This document shows positions 56,611-64,000 of a stretch of DNA of 64,000 bases, piece after piece. Under the pieces are notes generated by a model that was given only the letters and a program-made list of their open reading frames with translations, was not told where the DNA came from and did no database searches. Made by a program: the position numbers and the translations under genes. The DNA is taken from NCBI GenBank assembly GCA_003153505.1, contig PLZA01000031.1, positions 156,732-220,731 on the forward strand, read 5' to 3'. The DNA comes from Candidatus Dormiibacterota bacterium (lineage in GTDB: Bacteria > Chloroflexota > Dormibacteria > Aeolococcales > Aeolococcaceae). How positions within the stretch are numbered: position 1 is the stretch's first letter; every line of letters starts with the position of its first letter.

Positions 56611-58326
56611 GTGGCGGAGCAGCGCAGCAGGCAGTGGTATGCCGGCACGGATCGCAACGCCTACATCCACCGAGCCTGGATGCGGCGCGGCCTGCCGGCC
56701 CACGCGTTTGACGGCCGGCCGCACATCGCCATCGCCAACACCGCCTCCGACCTGACTCCCTGCAACGCCCATCTCGACGAGGTCGCCGAGAGCGTCAAAC
56801 AGGGGGTCTTCGAAGCGGGTGGGATCCCCCTGAATCTGCCGGTGGTCTCGCTCGGCGAGACCCTGGTCAGGCCGACGGCCATGCTCTGGAGAAACATGGC
56901 GGCGATGGCCGCCGAGGAGATGCTGCGCGCCAACCCGATCGACGGCGTGGTCCTGCTCGGGGGGTGCGACAAGACGATCCCGGCGCTGCTCATGGCCGCC
57001 GCATCGGTCGACCTTCCCGCGGTGGTCGTCCCGGGAGGCCCGATGCTGACGGGCACCTTCCGCGGTCAGGCGCTCGGCTGTGGCACCGACGTCTGGCGGC
57101 TTTCCGAGGAGGTCCGCGCAGGCACGCTCTCGGAAGCCGAGTTCATCAAATCCGAGTCCTCGATGATTCGCAGCCGCGGCCACTGCAACACCATGGGCAC
57201 GGCGTCGACCATGGGATTGCTCGCCGAAGCACTGGGCATGGTGCTGCCGGGTCTGGCCGGAACCCCGGCCGCCGACAGCCGTCTGCTCGAGGGTGCCCAC
57301 GACTCGGGACGGCTGGCGGTTGAGATGGTCGCTGCGCGCCGAACGCCGTCGGCGCTCCTGTCCCGCGGGTCGTTCCTCAACGCCATCGTCGCGCTGGCCG
57401 TGATCGGCGGTTCGACCAATGCGGTCGTCCACCTGCTTGCCATCGCCGGCCGCCTGGGCATTGCCCTGACTCAGGACGACTTCGACCGCACCGGCTCGCA
57501 GGTCCCACTGCTCGTCAACCTCCAGCCCGCCGGCCGCTATCTGATGGAGGACTTCTTCCGCGCGGGCGGTCTGCTCGCCGTCCTGCGCGAGGTCGCTGAT
57601 CTGCTCGACCCGACGGCGCTCACCGTGACGGGTCGGCCGCTTGTCGAGTACCTCGACCCGGCGAGGATCTGGGATCCCGACGTCATCCGCCCACGCGCAG
57701 AGCCGCTGCAGCCGCACGCCGGCATCGCGGTCCTCCACGGCAACCTGGCCCCGGACGGCGCGCTGATCAAGCCTGCGGCGGCTTCCGAACACCTCCTCAA
57801 GCATCGCGGTCGGGCGATGGTGTTCGACTCGATCGAGGATCTGCACGCACGCATCGACGACCCGGACCTGGACGTCGACGCCGACTCGGTGCTCATCATG
57901 CGAGGCTGCGGCCCCAAGGGCTATCCGGGGATGCCCGAGGTGGCGAACATGCCCTTGCCCGCCAAGCTCCTCCACCAGGGCGTGCGCGATATGGTTCGCA
58001 TCTGTGACGGCCGGATGAGTGGCACCGCGTACGGCACGGTGGTGCTGCACGTCTCCCCTGAGTCCGCCGCGGGCGGTCCGCTCGGCCTGGTGCGCACCGG
58101 TGATTTCGTTATCCTCGATGTCGCCGCAAGGCGACTTGACGTCGATGTTCCCGATCAGGATCTGGCTGCCCGCTCCCCGGACAACGCCACCCTCCGCGCT
58201 TACGCACACCCCATCCGTGGCTGGGAGCGGCTTTACGTGCAGACCGTCCAGCAGGCAAACACGGGAGCGGACCTCGACTTCCTGCTCGGTTCCACCGGCA
58301 GCACCGTCTCTCGCGAATCCCACTAG
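56611..58326 (+). CDS. IlvD/Edd family dehydratase (probable sugar-acid dehydratase)
   Basis: DLTPCNAHLDEVAESVKQGV; LLGGCDKTIPALLMAAASVDLPAVVVPGGPML; GHCNTMGTASTM; KGYPGMPEVANM. Confidence 0.92.
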   Translation: MAEQRSRQWYAGTDRNAYIHRAWMRRGLPAHAFDGRPHIAIANTASDLTPCNAHLDEVAESVKQGVFEAGGIPLNLPVVSLGETLVRPTAMLWRNMAAMAAEEMLRANPIDGVVLLGGCDKTIPALLMAAASVDLPAVVVPGGPMLTGTFRGQALGCGTDVWRLSEEVRAGTLSEAEFIKSESSMIRSRGHCNTMGTASTMGLLAEALGMVLPGLAGTPAADSRLLEGAHDSGRLAVEMVAARRTPSALLSRGSFLNAIVALAVIGGSTNAVVHLLAIAGRLGIALTQDDFDRTGSQVPLLVNLQPAGRYLMEDFFRAGGLLAVLREVADLLDPTALTVTGRPLVEYLDPARIWDPDVIRPRAEPLQPHAGIAVLHGNLAPDGALIKPAAASEHLLKHRGRAMVFDSIEDLHARIDDPDLDVDADSVLIMRGCGPKGYPGMPEVANMPLPAKLLHQGVRDMVRICDGRMSGTAYGTVVLHVSPESAAGGPLGLVRTGDFVILDVAARRLDVDVPDQDLAARSPDNATLRAYAHPIRGWERLYVQTVQQANTGADLDFLLGSTGSTVSRESH

Positions 58327-58341
58327 ACAGGAACGGATCAC

Positions 58342-59349
58342 ATGCCCATACCGATCACCGACGGCCGTCCGATTCGCTGGGGAATCCTTGGCGCCGGCGG
58401 CATCGCCAACACCGTCAGCAATGACATCAACCTGACCGACGGCAATGTCGTCACCGCGGTCGCCGCGCGCGACGCGGAGCGCGCCGAGCAGTTCGCCGCA
58501 CGTCACGGCGCCGCCCGCAGCTACGGGGATTACACGTCGCTCGTGGACGACGATGACGTCGACGTGGTGTACGTCTCGACCACCCATCCCCACCACCGTG
58601 CTCACGCGCTGATGGCGATCGAGGCGGGCAAGGCGGTGCTCATCGAGAAGCCCGTCTGTCTCAACGCCGCCGACGCTCGCGAGGTCTTCGCCGCCGCTAC
58701 CCAGGCCGGGGTGTTCGCCATGGAGGCGATGTGGACCCGCACCAACCCGCTGATTCGCAAGGCCCAGCAACTCATTGCCGACGGCGCGATCGGTGATGTG
58801 CGCGGTGTGCGCAACGAATTCGGGCTCGGACTGCCCTTCGATCCGACCCATCGCCTCTACGAACTCGCCAACGGGGGCGGTGCGCTGCTGGACCTCGGCG
58901 TGTACCCGGTGACGTTCGCGTACCTGTTCATGGGCCCTCCGGATGAGGTGCGCACCGTCGGCACGCTCTCGCCGACGGGATCCGATGAGACCGTCGCGAT
59001 GCAGTGGATGTACGGTGGCCACCCAGGAGCGCAACTGTGGACGTCCGCACCGATCCACGCTCCCAATGAAGCGGCCATCCTTGGCACCAAGGGTTGGATT
59101 TCCTTGCTTCCCGAGGCGTACCGGCCGACCGGGCTCATCCTGCACACGCCGTCCCGGGAGGAGCACACCGGTGACCCGCTCGCGGGGCACGGGAACGGCT
59201 ATGGACCGGAGATCGAGGAGGTCGAACGCTGCCTGCGCGCCGGACTGCTGCAGAGCCCGTTGATCCCCCACGCTGACACGATCGCGATTCTCGAAATACT
59301 CGACGACGCCCGAGCCGCGGTCGGCGTCGTCTATCCGGGTGAACGGTGA
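58342..59349 (+). CDS. Gfo/Idh/MocA family oxidoreductase
   Basis: IRWGILGAGGIANTVSNDI; VYVSTTHPHHRAHALMAIEAGKAVLIEKPVCLNAADAREV. Confidence 0.92.
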   Translation: MPIPITDGRPIRWGILGAGGIANTVSNDINLTDGNVVTAVAARDAERAEQFAARHGAARSYGDYTSLVDDDDVDVVYVSTTHPHHRAHALMAIEAGKAVLIEKPVCLNAADAREVFAAATQAGVFAMEAMWTRTNPLIRKAQQLIADGAIGDVRGVRNEFGLGLPFDPTHRLYELANGGGALLDLGVYPVTFAYLFMGPPDEVRTVGTLSPTGSDETVAMQWMYGGHPGAQLWTSAPIHAPNEAAILGTKGWISLLPEAYRPTGLILHTPSREEHTGDPLAGHGNGYGPEIEEVERCLRAGLLQSPLIPHADTIAILEILDDARAAVGVVYPGER

Positions 59350-59395
59350 CCGGTGCCGGCGCTGGTCCGTCAGTGCGGCAAGCAAAGGGGTGGGC

Positions 59396-60430
59396 ATGAC
59401 TCCAGTACGTTTCGGTCTGGTCGGCTACGGATTCGGCGGCCGGTATTTCCACGCGCCCCTGCTCAGCGCGGCGCCGGAGTGTGACCTCGTCGGGGTCATG
59501 ACGTCGTCGCCGGAGCGCCAGGCGCTCGTGGCTCGCGAGATCCCCGGCACGCCGACCTTCGCGTCGCTGACCGCGCTCGTGGACGCCGGCGCTGAGGCAG
59601 TTGCCATATCGACGCCGGCGGACACCCATTCCAGCCTGACCGAACAGGCGCTGCAACTCGGCCTCGCGGTGGTCTGCGACAAGCCGTTCGCGCTCGATCC
59701 TGAGGCTGCCAAACACACCGTGGCCATCGCCGATGAACGCGGACTGCTCCTGAGTCCGTATCAGAACCGGCGGTGGGACTCGGATTTCCGCACTGTGCGG
59801 AAGCTCGTCGCCGACGGCGAGCTCGGCACCGTGACCCGCTTCGAGTCTCGCTTCGAGCGCTTCGCGCCGCAACGGGGGCCCGGCCAATCCGGTGGCGGCA
59901 CCCTCCGCGACTTCGGCAGCCACCTGGTGGACCAGGCGCTGGTCCTGCTCGGCCCCGCGGTGACCGTCTACGCTGAGTTGCGGGTGCGCGAATCGGGTCT
60001 CGACGACGATGTGTTCGTCGCGCTCACGCACGCAAACGGTGCTCGCTCCCACCTGTGGGGAAGCTGGAGCCAGTCTGCCCCCGGGCCGCGATATCGCGTG
60101 ACCGGGAGCGAGGCGACCTATGTGCTCGGCTCGGGCGACACCCAGGAGAACGCGCTGCTCGCCGGCGAGACCCCCGCGTCGCTCGCCGACCGCTGGGGTG
60201 TCGAGCCACCGGACAGCTACGGCACAGTGCACACGGGAGCCGCGGGCTCGAGGTCATACCCCACCGAGCGCGGGCGCTGGGATCTGTTCTACTCGACGTT
60301 CGCGGGAGCCGTTCGCGGCACCAATGCGGCGCCCGTCAATCCACACGATGCCGTCGCAACGGCAACGGTCCTGGAGGCGGCGAGATCCAGCGCCGAGACC
60401 GGTTCCATCGTGGCGGTGCCGCAGCCATGA
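59396..60430 (+). CDS. Gfo/Idh/MocA family oxidoreductase
   Basis: VRFGLVGYGFGGRYFHAPLL; VVCDKPFALDPEAAKHTV; LLSPYQNRRWDSDFRTVRKLV. Confidence 0.92.
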   Translation: MTPVRFGLVGYGFGGRYFHAPLLSAAPECDLVGVMTSSPERQALVAREIPGTPTFASLTALVDAGAEAVAISTPADTHSSLTEQALQLGLAVVCDKPFALDPEAAKHTVAIADERGLLLSPYQNRRWDSDFRTVRKLVADGELGTVTRFESRFERFAPQRGPGQSGGGTLRDFGSHLVDQALVLLGPAVTVYAELRVRESGLDDDVFVALTHANGARSHLWGSWSQSAPGPRYRVTGSEATYVLGSGDTQENALLAGETPASLADRWGVEPPDSYGTVHTGAAGSRSYPTERGRWDLFYSTFAGAVRGTNAAPVNPHDAVATATVLEAARSSAETGSIVAVPQP

Positions 60431-60927
60431 GCGAAGCGGCCTCGAACCTGCTCGCGACGCTGCTGGCTGAAGAGGAGCGTCTGGTGTTCTCGCACTTCGA
60501 CCATGGGACCGCTTGGGAGCTCGGGTCGAGCATGCGCGTGACGGCACTCGAATCGCTTCTCCCCGTTGCGGTCTCGATTCGCCGCAACGGGCAGTGCCTG
60601 TTCCACGCTGCCCTGCCCGGCTCGTCGGCCGACAACGACGGATGGCTGCTGCGCAAGGCTGCCGTGGTGGAACGCTACGGTCACTCGTCGTACTTCGTCG
60701 GCTGCAAGTTTCGCGCCGACGGGCGCGACTTCGACACCGACTCTCGCCTGGACGTCGGGATGTTTGCCGCCCACGGCGGTGCATTCCCGATCATGCTCGG
60801 GTCGAGCGGGTGCATCGGCACCGTTGCGGTATCAGGGCTGCCGCAGGTCGAGGATCACCGCTTCGTCGTCACGCACCTCGAACGGTTCCTGATCGAAACC
60901 GGTCAGATTCCCGACAGCAGTCTCTAG
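60427..60927 (+). CDS. UPF0303/GlcG-like (HbpS-type) family protein
   Basis: LVFSHFDHGTAWELGSSMRV..LPVAVSIRRNGQCLFHAALPGSSADNDGWLLRKAAVVERYGHSSYFVG. Confidence 0.85.
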   Translation: MSEAASNLLATLLAEEERLVFSHFDHGTAWELGSSMRVTALESLLPVAVSIRRNGQCLFHAALPGSSADNDGWLLRKAAVVERYGHSSYFVGCKFRADGRDFDTDSRLDVGMFAAHGGAFPIMLGSSGCIGTVAVSGLPQVEDHRFVVTHLERFLIETGQIPDSSL

Positions 60928-60965
60928 GCGGCTGCGCTACTGGCGCTGACCCTCGCGCTCGCCGA

Positions 60966-62078
60966 TCAGGTGACGATGGCGTTCTTGATGGCGCACGCGC
61001 CCTTGCTCTTGTTGGCAAGGTTGGACCACGTGCCCTGCACAGCGAATCTGCCGGTCGTCAGCGTGATGTCCTGAACCCTGCCCGCGCCCGACGTCTTCCA
61101 TGCGCAGAGGTCGCCGTTCTCCTCGCCGTCACTGGCGGTCCACCCGCCTGCGGGGAACTGATCGGTGATGGTTTCGGCGTACTCGTGGCCGCCGACGATG
61201 GTGACGCCGTCGAGTGGATTGCTCACGAAGTTCGCACCACAACTCGCGCCGACATCGGGGACATACGGCATGTTGGTGAACGCAAGCGGCGTGCCCGCGC
61301 CGGTGGCACCGCCACCGCCGGTCAGCGTCGCGTCGCCCGTGTAGTCGTGCCAGGCGCAGAAGCCGCTCTGCTGGTAGTCGTCGGGATCCGTCCCCGTGGG
61401 CGAGATGATGAAGTACTGGTTGTTGCGGTTGGCCGCACTCGTCTTGTTGCCGAAGTGCGCGGACGCAACGACGGCTTCCTGAGCGATCTGGTGCCCGGTC
61501 GCGTTGGCAGGTGCGGCCGCCGACTTGTCCTCCCAGACCCCCGCGAGGGCGCCGCCGGTCGGATATGCGACGTGCTGTCCACCTGTCCCGCAGAGGGTCG
61601 TCCCGGTTGCGACGCCCTGGCAGTACTGGGTCATGACGCCGCTCCAGAGCTCGCCGCCGGTACCGAGGCCCTTGAAGAACGCCTGCAGGTCAGGAGCGAC
61701 GCCCTGGGGATCGCCGGCGAAGGTCGCGTTGCCGGCCGAGTTGGTGCCCTGGGTGCCCCACTGGGTTCCCCAGAACACGAGGTAGACCTTGGGCGCGCCC
61801 GTGGTGACCCCGACGCTGTTGATACCGCCCCCGAAGTGCAGATCCTTGGCTGAGACGGCCGGAGCGGCCGGGGCCGAACCGTTCCTGGAGAGCATCGGCA
61901 GTAGCCCGTGCCGGTAGGCGGCCTGGCCGGTAGATTGCCGGCTCGAGGTGGACGCCGAGGCCGCGCTGGCGGCGTGGGCGGTCGTGCCCAGCGCGAACGT
62001 CGCCACCACGGCGGCACCGAGGGCGGCGGTCTTCCGATGCGGGCGGCTCGGTGCGCGGGACGCGTTATTGGGTTGCAT
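60966..62078 (-). CDS. Secreted protein with HEYAETITD motif, putative metallopeptidase-like/EXORDIUM-like
   Basis: Signal peptide (AALGAAVVATFALGTTAHAASA); KVYLVFWGTQWG; GGHEYAETITDQFPAGGWTASDGEENGDLCAW. Confidence 0.6.
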   Translation of the reverse strand: MQPNNASRAPSRPHRKTAALGAAVVATFALGTTAHAASAASASTSSRQSTGQAAYRHGLLPMLSRNGSAPAAPAVSAKDLHFGGGINSVGVTTGAPKVYLVFWGTQWGTQGTNSAGNATFAGDPQGVAPDLQAFFKGLGTGGELWSGVMTQYCQGVATGTTLCGTGGQHVAYPTGGALAGVWEDKSAAAPANATGHQIAQEAVVASAHFGNKTSAANRNNQYFIISPTGTDPDDYQQSGFCAWHDYTGDATLTGGGGATGAGTPLAFTNMPYVPDVGASCGANFVSNPLDGVTIVGGHEYAETITDQFPAGGWTASDGEENGDLCAWKTSGAGRVQDITLTTGRFAVQGTWSNLANKSKGACAIKNAIVT

Positions 62079-62296
62079 GCCTCTCCCTCGGGTGCGCGAT
62101 GATTGCTGCGACGACCCCCCTTCCTCTCGTTGGCACTTGGGGCCGTTATCGATGACGTCGATCGTTTGGTGCGAACGACCGCTGCACCGGTGGCCGCCAA
62201 CGATAGCGGAGCGCTGCCTGGTGCGCAATCACGAGCGCGTCTGCCGGGGCGCCCGCGGCTGGAACCGGGGGGCGATTCAGGCGTACAAGTACCCGC

Positions 62297-62893
62297 GTGA
62301 GAAGTTCAGGGCAGTTGACGGTGCTGCCCGTACTGGTTGCCTTCGCCATGGCGACAGGGTGCGGCTCGAGTGGGTCGCCTGCGGTCGAGTCGCTGCAGCC
62401 CGGGGTGCCCCACTGCGCGGCCGCTGAGGCGGCTGCGGCGCGGGCGCGGCAGCAGAGTCCCGCGTCGCCTGGAGTCCCGCAACCCAAGGGCGCAGCGCCG
62501 GCGCCCATTCCGTCGGTCGGTTCACCGCCACCGGCTCCGACACCCACGCCGACAGCCCTACCCATCGTCGTGACGGCGCCGACCTTGCGACTCGGTCCGA
62601 TTGAGCTTTCCCGTTCTCCGTCGGCGCAATACGTGATGCCGGTAGGCACGATGGTGGTCGTCACGCTCCCCGACGAACTGGCGCCGTTCTGCTGGTCGAC
62701 TCCCACGTCAACTGCCCCAACGGTGCTGGAGCCCATGACGCACGGCGACGAACTGGGTGGCGGCGCGCAAGCAACATTCCGTGCAGTCGCCCCGGGAGAG
62801 GCCACAGTCGAGACGACCAACGCCTGCTACACGTTTCCGAGTTGCGGCGCGGCCTCGGAACTCACCGAGGCCATCGTCACGGTACGAGCGTAG
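62297..62893 (+). CDS. Putative lipoprotein
   Basis: MRSSGQLTVLPVLVAFAMATGCGSSGS: signal peptide with weak lipobox; Pro-rich linker. Confidence 0.55.
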   Translation: MRSSGQLTVLPVLVAFAMATGCGSSGSPAVESLQPGVPHCAAAEAAAARARQQSPASPGVPQPKGAAPAPIPSVGSPPPAPTPTPTALPIVVTAPTLRLGPIELSRSPSAQYVMPVGTMVVVTLPDELAPFCWSTPTSTAPTVLEPMTHGDELGGGAQATFRAVAPGEATVETTNACYTFPSCGAASELTEAIVTVRA

Positions 62894-62965
62894 CGACGCA
62901 TCGTCCGTCTCGACGCCGGGCGGTAACGCGCAGATTTCCCCCCACCTTGGAACCGGTCGCGATGA

Positions 62966-63586
62966 CTACATCCAGGGCGGCAGAACGACACCGTCGATGT
63001 TCGGCGCTCGCCCCGTGAGCCAGCCGAGCAGTCGGTGCGCGTCTTTCGCGTTCACAAGTCGCTCGGGGAGGCGAGCGAGCGTCGCCAGCAATTCCCATGC
63101 CACGTACTCGTCCGGCCAATCCGTCACGACATAACCGAGCCCGAGGTCGACGTGATGCACCTCCACCTCGCGAAGGCGACGCAGCGGACTGCCGCTGGTC
63201 GCAAAGCGATCGGTGGCAAGCAGTTCGGCATTCGGCCACCCGGCCGCCGCGGACCTGGCCCATGTCGCCTCGAGTCGCTTCGCCGACTCGTCGACGTCCT
63301 CGTACAGCGCATGCGCGCTCCGTGTCGAACCCGCCTCGATCTCGCCGTCGCGCTGTTCGGAGCCGCCGGGATATCGCGGAACTTCCACCCCGATCAGCGC
63401 GCCTTCAAGCCGGCGGGCGTGCCCATCGGCATTACGGCTGAGGTGCGTGAGCACGTGACCAACAGTCCACCCAGGTAACCGGCTCTGCCGGCGCACTGTG
63501 TCGTCGTCGATCTTCAGTACTGTGACTCGGAGTCGCTCGTGCGCCTCGTGGCAAAGGGCGATGGCGGCATCTGGTTGTAGCTCCAT
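62966..63586 (-). CDS. Maleylpyruvate isomerase N-terminal/DinB-like family protein
   Basis: SRLPGWTVGHVLTHLSRNADGHARRLEGAL; LREVEVHHVDLGLGY. Confidence 0.85.
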   Translation of the reverse strand: MELQPDAAIALCHEAHERLRVTVLKIDDDTVRRQSRLPGWTVGHVLTHLSRNADGHARRLEGALIGVEVPRYPGGSEQRDGEIEAGSTRSAHALYEDVDESAKRLEATWARSAAAGWPNAELLATDRFATSGSPLRRLREVEVHHVDLGLGYVVTDWPDEYVAWELLATLARLPERLVNAKDAHRLLGWLTGRAPNIDGVVLPPWM

Positions 63587-63653
63587 GCCGCAATCATGCG
63601 TGGCCGGTACCGTCGATCTCCTGGATAGTGCGCAATACCACGTATCACCTTCG

Positions 63654-64000
63654 TCAGGGCGGCGGCTCGACCACGGCAATTCCGTCAGCACTGTGGATGC
63701 GCCAACCCTGCTCGTGCACTGCGCGATGGTGCGGGCGGCACAGCGAGACCAGGTTCGCGAGCTCGGTGGGACCGCCGTCCGACCAGTGGATGATGTGGTG
63801 GCCATCGGTCCACGCGGGCGGTCGGTCGCACCCCGGGAAGCGGCAGCCCTGGTCGCGGATGTGCAGCGCTGTGCGGATGTGTGCCGGGATGGTTCGCGTG
63901 GCGCGTCCGACCGAGAGTGGCATCACTCGCGTGCCGGCCATCGCGACCGAATCATCAGCAGGCGGCGCAATCGTCACGACGGTCCGGACCGCGTCGCAGG
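63654..64000 (-). CDS. DUF222/HNH endonuclease, C-terminal part (continues past the right edge)
   Basis: TALHIRDQGCRFPGCDRPPAWTDGHHIIHWSDGGPTELANLVSLCRPHHRAVHEQGW. Confidence 0.9.
   Translation of the reverse strand, partial: CDAVRTVVTIAPPADDSVAMAGTRVMPLSVGRATRTIPAHIRTALHIRDQGCRFPGCDRPPAWTDGHHIIHWSDGGPTELANLVSLCRPHHRAVHEQGWRIHSADGIAVVEPPP

Noticed and set aside
56605-59397. 930-aa minus-strand ORF opposite the dehydratase and Gfo/Idh genes
   Set aside because: Mirror ORF of two strongly supported plus-strand genes; no recognisable domain.
1-64000. CRISPR arrays, IS elements, prophage, defence islands
   Set aside because: No periodic repeats, transposase/integrase or phage structural motifs recognised in the translations. 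The HNH/DUF222 fragment at the right edge is not sufficient evidence for a mobile element.

Overview
High-GC bacterial chromosome segment, mostly conserved housekeeping genes. From the left edge to about 48.5 kb almost everything lies on the minus strand. In minus-strand blocks: thrS-tlyA; infC-rpmI-rplT-pheS-pheT-mpg; yebC-ruvC-ruvA-ruvB-queA-tgt-secDF-rimP-nusA-ylxR-infB-rbfA-nrnA-truB-ribF-dagK-rpsO-pnp-asd-udg-rnj; ftsK-yajQ-cinA-recA-recX; and rny-spoVS-miaB-mutS-mutL-miaA-lexA (lexA truncated by the window edge). The right 16 kb is accessory: beta-carbonic anhydrase, GT87-like membrane protein, MFS transporter, Na+/Ca2+ exchanger-like protein, a divergent sugar(-acid) oxidation cluster, a secreted HEYAE-motif protein, a lipoprotein, a DinB/maleylpyruvate-isomerase-like protein and a DUF222/HNH fragment. 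No rRNA, tRNA, CRISPR array, IS element or prophage was recognised. Best leads: (i) a 26-aa Cys-rich, apparently leaderless short ORF (LTRRRWLDHGCCGSAICRR) directly upstream of the carbonic anhydrase gene, resembling cysteine-responsive attenuator peptides; (ii) an orphan plus-strand ~340-nt structured transcription unit with promoter and strong terminator between yebC and mpg; (iii) non-canonical starts for both infB (ATA overlapping the ylxR stop) and infC (ATC behind a perfect SD), with a terminator/antiterminator attenuator in the infC leader; (iv) LexA-type operators at lexA, recA and yebC-ruvCAB, the last a perfect 14/14 match; (v) a long paired stem in the rpsO-pnp leader. The lineage is probably Chloroflexota/Dormibacterota-like, by inference only. 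All calls were made by eye, with no database search or folding computation.
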